Shown here: piece after piece, positions 52,251 through 61,266 of the stretch
How positions within the stretch are numbered: position 1 is the first letter of the stretch
How the letters are laid out: each line of letters opens with the position of its first letter
NCBI RefSeq assembly: GCF_008632335.1
Contig: NZ_VWXX01000006.1
Location: 115,366 to 179,365, forward strand
Direction of reading: 5' to 3'
Origin: Thiohalocapsa marina
GTDB lineage: Bacteria > Pseudomonadota > Gammaproteobacteria > Chromatiales > Chromatiaceae
DNA length: 64,000 bases
Notes under the pieces: model-generated
The model's database searches: none
Seen by the model: only the letters and a program-made list of their open reading frames with translations
Told to the model about the DNA's origin: nothing
Translations under genes and position numbers: made by a program

Positions 52251-53642
52251 TCAATCATGGCTAGATATTTTCGTCTCCTTTGGTCGGCGTTTCCAGCTTA
52301 AAGATCCGATCTTGCGAAGCTGATTGCTCGATCTCAGCAGGTTCATCGATTTGAGTTTCATCCCAAACATCTGTCGAGTCACGGGGTGAAGGGCATCAAA
52401 AAACCAACCCGCTGCGGCTTGCGATACAACCGTGGCGATCGCCGCGCCAATGGCGCCATAGTGTGGGATCGTTAACCAGTTGAGAAGCACATTAACGACT
52501 GCGCCAAGTGCTGTCCGTTGGAAACTCAAAAACTGGAGATTCTCGGCTAGAAACCATCTGCTACTGGCAAATCCCAGAAACACGAAAACCGCCGCCCAAA
52601 TGTGAATCGTAAGCACATGGCCCGACGCCGCAAAGGCTTCACCGAATAGCGCTGTCACGATCGGTGTGGATAAAAATGACATTGGGAGCGCGACTGCTAT
52701 AGACAGCCAGACCATCAAATCGTAAAGGTCTTGCATGCGTTGGTGGTAATGCGCTTTACTGCGTCGTTTTGTTTCGAGGATCGCGGGAAACACCGAAGTC
52801 ACGATCATCATCGGAACGAAGTACCAAGCCTCGCTAATGCGAACCGCGGTGCTGTAGATGGCTACCGCTTCGTCGCCTACCATCTGTCCTAGCATGATCT
52901 GATCGATCTTCATATAGATCATGATCGTAATGCTGGATAGTAGCAACGGCCAGCTATCCAACAACAGTTCCTTCGCACGAAAAATCGTGATCCTCAGTCG
53001 GCGCAGTGCGGATTCGCGAAGGCAAATTAAAGTGCTCATCAACAGTGCAATCAGGCCGGCTTCGGCCAGTGTTGCCCAGGCAAAAGCGACTAGCGGTGCA
53101 TCGTTGAGGATCAGAATGCCCTTAATCGCAGCGAAGATGAAGAAGCTGCCGACCTGCGCCCAGACGCTATATTTCGACAGCACCTGCGACTCGAACCAAT
53201 ACGCAGCTACTTCGCTGGCTTTCAATAGGGTTGCCGAGCCCAGAATTGCTACCAGCGCCTTGGCGAGTAGGTCGTCAGGACGTAGCAAGAAAATGATTCC
53301 AAGGATGAGGCCGTAAGCAAGCAGGCCGCCGAAAAACAGCAGCAGGGTGGCGGTTCCAAGGGTCTCTTCTTTGCCCGCGGGGTTGCGCGCAATGTCCCGA
53401 ACCACGATGTCTTTTAGGCCAAGACCGGCGAACGCGCCAGACAGGCCGACCAGGGCGGTGGAAAAGCTCAAAAGGCCGAACTGTTCTGGGCCAAGGTAGC
53501 GCGCCATCCAGATGGTAAGGATGAGTCCAACAGTGATATGCAGAATTCTGCCGAGAAAAAGCCAGCTGATGTTTTCGACGATCTTGAGGAGATTCGGCCG
53601 ATTTGCGATCCGGCGACGGACAAAGTTGGGCGTGAGGTTCAC
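52251..53642 (-). CDS. Oligosaccharide flippase, Wzx/MVF-like (1)
   Basis: A 463-residue protein with about 12-14 membrane helices of the polysaccharide-biosynthesis flippase family. Typical segments are NISWLFLGRILHITVGLILTIWMARYLGPEQFGLL at the N-terminus, YMKIDQIMLGQMVGDEAVAIYSTAVRISEAWYFVP in the middle and a C-terminal helix pair. It should export undecaprenyl-linked repeat units. It converges on the methyltransferase gene with a 13-bp gap. A second flippase is encoded at 61266, so two export routes or two glycans are possible. Confidence 0.9.
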   Translation of the reverse strand: MNLTPNFVRRRIANRPNLLKIVENISWLFLGRILHITVGLILTIWMARYLGPEQFGLLSFSTALVGLSGAFAGLGLKDIVVRDIARNPAGKEETLGTATLLLFFGGLLAYGLILGIIFLLRPDDLLAKALVAILGSATLLKASEVAAYWFESQVLSKYSVWAQVGSFFIFAAIKGILILNDAPLVAFAWATLAEAGLIALLMSTLICLRESALRRLRITIFRAKELLLDSWPLLLSSITIMIYMKIDQIMLGQMVGDEAVAIYSTAVRISEAWYFVPMMIVTSVFPAILETKRRSKAHYHQRMQDLYDLMVWLSIAVALPMSFLSTPIVTALFGEAFAASGHVLTIHIWAAVFVFLGFASSRWFLAENLQFLSFQRTALGAVVNVLLNWLTIPHYGAIGAAIATVVSQAAAGWFFDALHPVTRQMFGMKLKSMNLLRSSNQLRKIGSLSWKRRPKETKISSHD

Positions 53643-53760
53643 GATGTCTGTGAGTTAGTGTTTATCACAGTTGAGGTGCCATTAGTTCCGCCATTTTCGG
53701 CATTGACAGGAACGCAGATTAAAGGAGGATGCCCGCGTAGTTCGTATTCTTCTATCTACG

Positions 53761-55200
53761 TCAAGCAATAGCTGTCAATTGTGCGTCCAAGTTCGCGTTT
53801 CTTTTCTGCGCGCGTTGGCATCGATTGCTCATGTTCAACCACAACAGCATTGAGAAGAACATGAGCGAGGGGGCGAGGTGCAGCATGATGCGATTATCGG
53901 CGGTGTGTCGCATGGCGCCGCCCGCATAGCGCGTGAACAAAAACAACACGAAGAACAGCGCCACCGCCGTGGCTAAGGCGGCACCTAGGGTGACCAATGG
54001 CCTTGGCCATGACCTTCGCGTCCAGAACGCAGCTACCAGACTAGCGACTAACAGCACAGAGAGCAGCCAGAACAACAGATGCCAGTTGGCATGAACGAAT
54101 AGACTTTCTAACAATGGCCAGAATGCCTTACTACGAAATTCCAGACGCAGGCCCGCAAGCGTGTGACCCGCCACGTTCAGGTTCTCCGGTATAAGCAGCA
54201 GCGTGATGACCACCAGTGTTGCTCCAGCGGCCGTTGCAAGGAGCAACCAGCGCCAGGGCAGGAAGCGTACGGCCAACGCAGGCACGAAGGTCAGCAGCCA
54301 AAACAGGCCCTCGTTCTTGATCAATGGGCAAGCCAAGGCAAAGACCAATGCCAGCAGCCCATCGCGCCAGTCGTCTGTCCGGGTCCACTGGTAGAAGGCG
54401 GTGATCGCCGCCAGATAGATAAATCCGAGAAAGATATCCGCGTATCCCGCGAGCACCGTCTGTAGATTCACGATTGGCATGCTCACCAACAGGTAGCAGA
54501 ACAGCGTTGCGGCCAGAGGCCCAGTGCCGGCGCGACGAGCCTGACCGAAGAACAGCAGCGCACCAGCGACCAGCAACAACACCCAGGGCAGATTCACCAG
54601 GGCATCGTCCCAGCGCCCCAGAAGAACGCTCATCCAGGTCTGCAACAAGGGTGTGGTGATCGGGTAATCCGGATGATTGTCGGTAAAGACGTGCGTACTC
54701 CCCGAGGCCAGCCAGTCGTCATAGGGCACGAAGGGTAGCAGCGCCTGGGCATCGGACCACACCTTGGCCTTGGTCGCCCAGTGCATATAGGCGTCCCATG
54801 GGAAGAGCGGTCGCCAGGATACTTCCAGCCAAAAGCCACCGATGCGCACTGCTGCGGCTGCGACGAGCGCTGCGATCAGGAGCTTTTGCCAGGCGGGCAA
54901 CGCGCGATAGGCGTCCGTGACCCACACCCCGCCGAGCGTCCTGGGGCTGGTCCGATGCACCATGCCGAGCGTGGCGGCCACAAGCACCAGTGGGGGCAAC
55001 AGTATCCCCGCGCTAAGGCGCAAACCCAGCAGATCGACGCCGCGCATGAAGATCGTCAGTGTCAGGACGCCGACCAGAAAGCCATAGCCCAGCAACAGTG
55101 AGCGCCGCCCTGCCTGAGCATCTGGCAACAGCCGGTGCACGATCAGTATCCCGATCAACCAAGGCAGGCCCAGCGCAACGAATACCCGCAGACTATCCAT
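53761..55200 (-). CDS. Polytopic membrane protein, GT-C glycosyltransferase-like
   Basis: From the ATG at 55200 the protein has 479 residues and ten or more hydrophobic segments. A large first periplasmic loop has WRPLFPWDAYMHWATKAKVW and HVFTDNHPDYPITTPLLQ, an Asp-containing pattern seen in GT-C type enzymes that use polyprenyl-phosphate sugars. Function is inferred from this topology only. The frame extends 63 codons upstream but the start overlaps the partner gene stop (TAATG), which supports 55200. A C-terminal remnant of a paralogue lies at 37542-37775. Confidence 0.7.
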   Translation of the reverse strand: MDSLRVFVALGLPWLIGILIVHRLLPDAQAGRRSLLLGYGFLVGVLTLTIFMRGVDLLGLRLSAGILLPPLVLVAATLGMVHRTSPRTLGGVWVTDAYRALPAWQKLLIAALVAAAAVRIGGFWLEVSWRPLFPWDAYMHWATKAKVWSDAQALLPFVPYDDWLASGSTHVFTDNHPDYPITTPLLQTWMSVLLGRWDDALVNLPWVLLLVAGALLFFGQARRAGTGPLAATLFCYLLVSMPIVNLQTVLAGYADIFLGFIYLAAITAFYQWTRTDDWRDGLLALVFALACPLIKNEGLFWLLTFVPALAVRFLPWRWLLLATAAGATLVVITLLLIPENLNVAGHTLAGLRLEFRSKAFWPLLESLFVHANWHLLFWLLSVLLVASLVAAFWTRRSWPRPLVTLGAALATAVALFFVLFLFTRYAGGAMRHTADNRIMLHLAPSLMFFSMLLWLNMSNRCQRAQKRNANLDAQLTAIA

Positions 55201-56468
55201 TACAACACCTGGTAGAGCTGGCCGAGCGCGTCGATATGGACTGGCTTGGCCTCGACACGCTGTCGGCGACCCCATAACAATTCGCCAGCGGTCGCATCGA
55301 AGCGCACCTGTTGCGACTGCAGCAGCAGGACGAAGTCGCCGGCGCGGACGGCGTCCGCGGCGGGCATCTCTTTTCGACTGCGGGCCCAATAGGGATTGTG
55401 GGGGTAGAGGTGATACGCCGCCCTTAGCCCGAGATACTCCGACGAGGTGGCAACGAAGACGCGTGCTGGCGGGTCTCCTATCTGTGGGCGAATCCTGTCG
55501 ATGAGGCGATAGACGGGGCCATCGGGCGCGTTCAAGGACTTCTGGTGGTTGCTCTGGCCAGCGAAATCAGCCCTTGTTTCGGCCAGTTGCCGCCATAACG
55601 ACCACTGCCAAGGTGCGTCCAGCGCCACCCAGCCAAGCAGAAAAATGCCACCCGCGACCCGCCAGTCGAACTGGATGCGGTGGCGTAGCACCGACCAAAT
55701 CAAGAGGTAGCACCCAAGTGCCATGGCCAGGAACAGGACAACAACCGGCACTCGGAAAGCTAACAATGCGCCCGGAAGCCTGCCTGGATAGGCATTGATC
55801 GATGACTGCGTCCAGGGTGTCCGTTCTCCCCACCGCGCCAGAAGCGATTGAGCCGCTACCGCAGGTGTCGCCGGCATGAGCCGAAGCTCTTCAATGACGA
55901 CCCTTTGGTTCGGTGCCCCTTGCAGCGCCAGCCCGAGCAGCGTGACGGTGTCGCGCCAGGCTGCGAATGCACCAAGGTTCAAGGTGACATCGGCCCAGCT
56001 GTCGAGGGGCAAGCTGGCCTGCCGCAGCGGGCTGCGGGGTTGCTTACCTTCTCGAAAAAGAGGGCTTTTTGGTGTCGCCGTTTGCCAGATCAGCGCTGCG
56101 CCTTTGAGCTTGCGGAAGTCTGAAACACGAAGCTGTAGGAACCCATAGTCGCTGGCCACGAAACCAGCCGAGGGCATCCGGACGATGGCCTTGCCCGACG
56201 CATCGAGCCTGATCTCGATCGCCGAGCCAGATGGCGCGCTGACGCCCCGTGGAACCCCCATCGTAGAGCCAGTCCAGGACAGGTGCGCCGGGGAGGCGTT
56301 GGTGGACGAGCTGCCAGCGGCCTCCACCTTGGGGTTGAGTTCCACCAACCAGACCGCCAGTAGACCACATCCCAGTGACAGGGTCAGCCACAGCCACCAG
56401 ACATGGGCTAGTAGACCCGAACGGTTCTTATGCTGGGATTTCAGGGGAGTATGGCGCTGTGAGTCCAA
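55200..56468 (-). CDS. Membrane-anchored protein of unknown function, paired with GT-C-like protein
   Basis: A 422-residue protein with one N-terminal helix (WWLWLTLSLGCGLLAVWL), a beta-rich extracytoplasmic region of about 180 residues (strands such as LQLRVSDFRKLKGAALIW, VVIEELRLMP) that may be a carbohydrate-binding-like sandwich, two further helices at about 235-285, and a C-terminal domain with VFVATSSEYLGLRAAYHLYPHNPYW. I do not recognise a family. Overlap with the GT-C-like gene indicates that the two work together. It is divergent from the GT2 gene. Confidence 0.65.
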   Translation of the reverse strand: MDSQRHTPLKSQHKNRSGLLAHVWWLWLTLSLGCGLLAVWLVELNPKVEAAGSSSTNASPAHLSWTGSTMGVPRGVSAPSGSAIEIRLDASGKAIVRMPSAGFVASDYGFLQLRVSDFRKLKGAALIWQTATPKSPLFREGKQPRSPLRQASLPLDSWADVTLNLGAFAAWRDTVTLLGLALQGAPNQRVVIEELRLMPATPAVAAQSLLARWGERTPWTQSSINAYPGRLPGALLAFRVPVVVLFLAMALGCYLLIWSVLRHRIQFDWRVAGGIFLLGWVALDAPWQWSLWRQLAETRADFAGQSNHQKSLNAPDGPVYRLIDRIRPQIGDPPARVFVATSSEYLGLRAAYHLYPHNPYWARSRKEMPAADAVRAGDFVLLLQSQQVRFDATAGELLWGRRQRVEAKPVHIDALGQLYQVL

Positions 56469-56642
56469 GATCAGTCCCTTTGAGGGGCCGCGTTAGGGAG
56501 TTCACCGAGGCGATCGGCGTGAAGGCCCGGCATGTCGGCACCGGGGTCGCAACCGCTGTGCTCTGCGGTGATAATAGCAGTCCTGCACCGGCCACGGGAT
56601 CGCCGGAATTACCTTGAACGCCTGGAGTAACGGAACAGCCCT

Positions 56643-57578
56643 GTGAAGCTCATCATTCAGATTCCCTGCTTCAACGAGGAACAGACCCTTGGAATCACCT
56701 TGGCAGGGCTGCCCAGGCAGGTGCCTGGCTGTGACGCTGTAGAATGGCTGGTGATTGACGATGGCAGTACGGATCGGACCGTCGAGGTCGCACGCCAAGG
56801 CGGCGTGGATCACATCATCCGCCACACGCACAACCAAGGGCTGGCCCGCGCCTTCATGAGTGGCCTTGATGCCTGTCTTCGGCTCGGCGCCGACATCATC
56901 GTCAACACGGATGGCGACAACCAGTACGACGGCGCCGATATTCCGCGCTTGCTCGAGCCCATTCTGGCGTATCGTGCCGAGATGGTGATCGGTGCGCGTC
57001 CGATCGATGCACTCGAGCACTTCTCCCCGACCAAGAAGCTCCTGCAAAAGCTCGGCAGTTGGGTCGTTCGCGTCGTCAGTCAGACGGACATCCCAGACGC
57101 CCCCAGCGGTTTTCGAGCCATGACGCGGCACGCTGCTTCACGCCTCATGGTCTTCAACGACTACACCTATACGCTCGAAACCCTGATCCAGGCCGGACAG
57201 AAGAACATGTCCGTTACCTCGGTGCCGGTGCACGTCAACCCGGATCTGCGCGCATCGCGGCTGGTGCGAAGCATCCCCTACTACATCGGGCGCAGCATCC
57301 CGACCATTCTGCGCATCTTCGTCATCTACCGCCCGTTCCGTTTCTTCGGCACCCTGGGCTTGGTGCTCTTCAGCCTGGGGACCATCATCGGCCTGCGCTT
57401 CGTCTGGCACTACCTACAAGGCGAGGGTAGCGGACACGTCCAGTCCCTGATTTTGGCCAGCATCCTGCTCACCCTTGGCTTCCAGACCCTGCTCATGGCG
57501 TTGGTCGCCGACCTGTTGGCGGCCAATCGAAAACTGCTTGAGGACCTGCGTGCGCGGTCTGTATCATCTGTGGAGTAG
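56643..57578 (+). CDS. Glycosyltransferase family 2, DPM1/GtrB-like with C-terminal membrane helices
   Basis: A 311-residue GT-A enzyme. The nucleotide-sugar site is seen as IIQIPCFNEEQTLGITL, WLVIDDGSTDRTVEVA and VNTDGDNQYDGADI (DxD-type). Two C-terminal helices (FFGTLGLVLFSLGTIIGLRFVW, LILASILLTLGFQTLLMALVADLL) anchor it to the inner membrane. Such enzymes make polyprenyl-phosphate sugars, which would suit the neighbouring GT-C-like protein. GTG start at 56643. Confidence 0.88.
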   Translation: MKLIIQIPCFNEEQTLGITLAGLPRQVPGCDAVEWLVIDDGSTDRTVEVARQGGVDHIIRHTHNQGLARAFMSGLDACLRLGADIIVNTDGDNQYDGADIPRLLEPILAYRAEMVIGARPIDALEHFSPTKKLLQKLGSWVVRVVSQTDIPDAPSGFRAMTRHAASRLMVFNDYTYTLETLIQAGQKNMSVTSVPVHVNPDLRASRLVRSIPYYIGRSIPTILRIFVIYRPFRFFGTLGLVLFSLGTIIGLRFVWHYLQGEGSGHVQSLILASILLTLGFQTLLMALVADLLAANRKLLEDLRARSVSSVE

Positions 57579-57635
57579 CTTGTCGACATAAAGAGGACGA
57601 TAGGGGCCTGATGGACGGTTGATCTCCAGAATGAC

Positions 57636-58889
57636 ATGCCAAGCATTCTTTACACGACATCAACCCTGCCACAATGGCCCTCGGACCCGGAGCCGCGCTT
57701 CGTCCTCGATTTGGCCCGGGCACTGCCGTCAGATTGGCGTGCGACCATTCTTGCTCCCAGGGCACCCGGCGCCCGAGCACATGAGGAACTGGAAGGCATT
57801 GAGGTCATCCGCTATCGCTATGCGCCAATGGCCCGCTGGCAGACGCTTTGCTACCCGGGCTCGATCCTTGGGCGGTTGCGGCAAAACCCACTGCTGATGG
57901 CGCTAGTCCCGGGACTGCTGATGGGTCTGCGCCATGCCCTGGCGACGGAACTGCGACGGCATCAGTTCGATTGTGTTCACGCCCATTGGTTGTTTCCTCA
58001 GGGATTGATGCACACGCTCGGATTTCCCCACAAGTCGCATCCACCGTTGATTGTCACCACCCACGGCGGCGATCTCGGTCTTGCGCAACGCTGGCTGCTG
58101 TTGCGCGTGCTGCTGGGGAGTGTCGTACGGCGGGCCGACCGGGTAACGATGGTGGCACCAGCGATGCGCGAGCAACTGGCTGCCTTGGATCGTCAGGTCG
58201 ACCCCACGCAAATGCCAGTGATTCCAATGGGGGTGGACCTCACGCGTTTTCGGCCTGAGCGGCGCGATATTGCTTGGCTCGCGACCCGAGGCCTGTCTCC
58301 ACCGGTCATCCTGTTCGTCGGTCGCTTAGTCGCGAAGAAGGGGGTATCGACTTTGCTTGATGCCTTTTCCCGCTTAGAGCGGCCTGCAACCTTGGCAATC
58401 TGTGGTGATGGCCCCGAGGCTGCGGGGCTGCGCCGGCGCACGGCTGCCCTCGGTCTCTGCACACGAGTGCGGTTCTTAGGGGCCCTTGACCATCAAGAAC
58501 TTGCGGTGGCCTATGCCTCTTCCGACATGTTCTGCGCACCGTCCATCCCTGCGCCTAATGGAGACCTGGACGGGATGCCGACTGTACTGGCCGAGGCTGC
58601 CGCATCTGGTCTGCCACTGGTAGGCAGTGATTTGGCCGGTATCCCACTGATGATCCTGCCGGGGCGTACCGGTCTACTGGCACCCCCGGGCGATGCATCT
58701 GCCTTTGCGCAAGCGCTGGATCTGTTGCTGGCCGACACCCCATTGCGGCATCGCCTGGGTACGGGGGCGCTGGCGGCGGCAGCGGAATTCAGTTGGCCAG
58801 CCGTGGCGGCGCGCTTCGTCGAGGTCTACCATGCCAGCATTGAAAGGCGACGTCGGGGGCTTCTGCCGATACCCGGAGTGATGACATGA
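57636..58889 (+). CDS. Glycosyltransferase family 4
   Basis: A 417-residue GT-B protein with YTTSTLPQWPSDPEPRFVLD at the N-terminus, the FDCVHAHWLFPQGLMHTLGF segment, VTTHGGDLGLAQRW, VILFVGRLVAKKGVSTLLDAF and CAPSIPAPNGDLDGMPTVLAEAAASGLPLVGSD in the donor site. It resembles the GT4 at 46762. Its stop overlaps the next gene (ATGA), starting a tight four-gene run of GT4, pyruvyltransferase, flippase and kinase. Confidence 0.9.
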   Translation: MPSILYTTSTLPQWPSDPEPRFVLDLARALPSDWRATILAPRAPGARAHEELEGIEVIRYRYAPMARWQTLCYPGSILGRLRQNPLLMALVPGLLMGLRHALATELRRHQFDCVHAHWLFPQGLMHTLGFPHKSHPPLIVTTHGGDLGLAQRWLLLRVLLGSVVRRADRVTMVAPAMREQLAALDRQVDPTQMPVIPMGVDLTRFRPERRDIAWLATRGLSPPVILFVGRLVAKKGVSTLLDAFSRLERPATLAICGDGPEAAGLRRRTAALGLCTRVRFLGALDHQELAVAYASSDMFCAPSIPAPNGDLDGMPTVLAEAAASGLPLVGSDLAGIPLMILPGRTGLLAPPGDASAFAQALDLLLADTPLRHRLGTGALAAAAEFSWPAVAARFVEVYHASIERRRRGLLPIPGVMT

Positions 58890-59977
58890 GGGTCTGTCTC
58901 GTCGCGACCGAGTTCCTCGGCTGGGGCAATGCCGGCGGCTTTGGCTTCGCCACCCGTTCACTCGCGCGCGGGCTCTCCGCGCAGGGGATCGATGTGCGCG
59001 TCGTCCTACCTCAGCCCCGTGGGACCGTCGCGCGGCGCGTGCTGCTTGACGGCGTCGAGGTGTTGGCCTATCAGCGGCTCGACATCGCTGCAGGCACCGC
59101 GCTGCTCGCGGATGCGAACGCCGATGTCTACCACAGCCAAGAGCCATCGCTGGGGACCTGGCTTGCCCAGCGCGCGCGTCCGGACCGATTGCATCTGGTG
59201 ACGAGCCGCGATCCCCGCATGGCCCGGGACTGGTGGCAGGAACTGCGTTACCCCACCTACAGCCCGCTGCAGGTCTTGCGCACGGCGGCCTATTACGAGA
59301 ATCCGCCAACCCGTTGGGCGGTGCGCCGGGCCGCCGCTATCTATGTGCCAGCTCGGTTCCTGATCGAGCGGGTGGCGCGCAAGTACCGTCTAGAGACCCG
59401 GCCGCGCTTTCTGCCGACGCCGATCCAGATCCCAGCGCGGGTGGAGAAGGCCGCGGAGCCGACCGTCTGCTTCGTCGGGCGGCTCGACCGGCGCAAACGT
59501 CCCGAGCGTTTTTTCGCGCTGGCCGCCGCGTTTCCGCAGGTGCGCTTCATCGTCGCCGGCGCAGCCCAGGATCCGCGCTTTGCGGCGCAACTGGCACGGC
59601 TCGCGCCGCCCAACCTCGACCAGCGTGGCTTCGTCGACCAGTTTGCCGGCGAGGAGCTATCAGAGATCCTGGGTCATTCGTGGGTGCTGGTCAACACCTC
59701 GGCCCGTGAAGGGCTACCGAACAGCTTCATCGAGGCCTGCGCGCACCGCTGCGCGATCCTGAGTCCGGTGGACCCGGACGGCTTTGCGAACCGATTCGGC
59801 GCGGTGGTCGAGGACGGCGATTTCGTCGCGGGGCTGCACCGCCTGCTCGACGACGGCCGCTGGCGCGTGGCCGGCGAGGCAGGCTATTCATACGTGGTCG
59901 AGACCAACGACTTCGACCGTGCGGTCAACGCGCATATCCACGAATATCAGCGATTGCTTGCGGAGAAGCGTCTTTGA
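58886..59977 (+). CDS. Glycosyltransferase family 4
   Basis: A 363-residue GT-B protein: RVCLVATEFLGWGNAGGFGF with the Gly-rich acceptor loop, TVCFVGRLDRRKRPERFFAL, RFIVAGAAQDPRF, and a shorter donor motif VNTSAREGLPNSFIEACAHRCAILSP with E...E spacing of GT4. The DNA here is again G+C rich, unlike the 46-54 kb part. It overlaps genes on both sides. Confidence 0.88.
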   Translation: MRVCLVATEFLGWGNAGGFGFATRSLARGLSAQGIDVRVVLPQPRGTVARRVLLDGVEVLAYQRLDIAAGTALLADANADVYHSQEPSLGTWLAQRARPDRLHLVTSRDPRMARDWWQELRYPTYSPLQVLRTAAYYENPPTRWAVRRAAAIYVPARFLIERVARKYRLETRPRFLPTPIQIPARVEKAAEPTVCFVGRLDRRKRPERFFALAAAFPQVRFIVAGAAQDPRFAAQLARLAPPNLDQRGFVDQFAGEELSEILGHSWVLVNTSAREGLPNSFIEACAHRCAILSPVDPDGFANRFGAVVEDGDFVAGLHRLLDDGRWRVAGEAGYSYVVETNDFDRAVNAHIHEYQRLLAEKRL

Positions 59978-61266
59978 GCGCACGACACACCCTGTTGTTG
60001 CTCAGCTCTCAGCAGCACTGCCTCGACCAACTTCCCAATCTGGGTGACCGCGCCATGTTCGGCGGCCTCTTGACCCTGATCAAGCGTCATGGCGACTGTC
60101 GGGTTCTACATGCCCCCTGGAAGGCCTTTCCACTCCTGACTGGCGCTTCACTGGGGCGCTCTAGTGCTGAACCTGCGATGACCTTGGCCGCGTGGGCCAG
60201 GCGTCTTGGCAAATACTCGGCCGTTCGCACGCAGCTTGAAGACTGGATGGCTACTCGACTCGATCAGCCGCCATTACCATGGATCGCGCATGCCACGGGG
60301 CTGGCCGCCGCAGTCCGTCGGCGGACCGGGGTATCCTGGCTCGACGCCCTGCGCACGCGTCTGCCGGCCCACCAAGCGAGGTCCTTCCTCCGGCAGATCG
60401 GCGACGCCGATGCAGGACTCCTTTGCGGCGGCGGGATCTTTGCCGATCACCTCGGGCGTTCATTGCCTGCGCGCCTGTTCGAGCCCTATTTGACCCTCGC
60501 CGCAGGGCGGCCCACGGCCGTCGTGAGCTACAGCCTTTCGCTGGCGCGACCATCGCACCAAGCACTAGCCCGCGCGGTGCTGCCGCGCATCACAGTGCAT
60601 CAGCTTCGCGAGCCCCGCTCGCGGCCGGTGTTGACCGAGCTCGGGGTGCTCGAAGAGCGCATCATCGACTCAGTGGACACCGCCTTTGCGATGCCGGCGC
60701 CAGCGCGGACTGTCTCGGCTGAGCACTCTCGGGACATTGCAATCATGATTCGCGGTGATCGTTCGGTAGATCTCGATGCCTGGGCGACGCTCGTGGAGAG
60801 GCTGCGTCAGCGCTACGGGGTGCGAGTACATTACCTGCACGGCTCGCTGCACCATGATCCGCCGGTGCGCCGCGCGCTTGGTCGGCGCTGCCGGCTCGAC
60901 GACGACGGCCGTCCCGATGATCTGACTGGTCTGCTTGCGGGGCTCGGTCGAATGGCGATGCTGATAACGGATCGTTACCACGGTTTTGTGTTTGCGCTCC
61001 AGACAGGTACGCCTGTGTTACCCGTCGCATCGACCACACACAAGACCGCAGGCCTGTTGGACCTCCTCGGCCAATCTGAGCCTGTACTGCCGCCGCTGAC
61101 GGGCGCGCTGCTTGATGCCTATTTGACTGCCGTTGACGCGGTATGGGAGCAGCGCGTCAGCCTGTCTGCAAGGGGGGTGCGGTTTGCGGACAACGCATGC
61201 AAGCAACTTGATCGGGACTATGCAGAGTTGTTTCGACGTTTGTGGGCCGCAGCAGCTCGTCAATAA
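59974..61266 (+). CDS. Polysaccharide pyruvyl transferase family protein (2)
   Basis: A 430-residue pyruvyl-transferase-family protein: LPNLGDRAMFGGLL (NxGDxA motif), DAGLLCGGGIFADHLG, RPTAVVSYSLSLARPSH, and the C-terminal LITDRYHGFVFALQTGTPVLPVAS with HKTAGLLDLLG. These match the first copy at 45246 in order, though overall similarity is low. Start TTG at 59974 overlaps the previous stop (TTGA), and its own stop overlaps the flippase ATG (TAATG). Confidence 0.85.
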   Translation: MSARHTLLLLSSQQHCLDQLPNLGDRAMFGGLLTLIKRHGDCRVLHAPWKAFPLLTGASLGRSSAEPAMTLAAWARRLGKYSAVRTQLEDWMATRLDQPPLPWIAHATGLAAAVRRRTGVSWLDALRTRLPAHQARSFLRQIGDADAGLLCGGGIFADHLGRSLPARLFEPYLTLAAGRPTAVVSYSLSLARPSHQALARAVLPRITVHQLREPRSRPVLTELGVLEERIIDSVDTAFAMPAPARTVSAEHSRDIAIMIRGDRSVDLDAWATLVERLRQRYGVRVHYLHGSLHHDPPVRRALGRRCRLDDDGRPDDLTGLLAGLGRMAMLITDRYHGFVFALQTGTPVLPVASTTHKTAGLLDLLGQSEPVLPPLTGALLDAYLTAVDAVWEQRVSLSARGVRFADNACKQLDRDYAELFRRLWAAAARQ

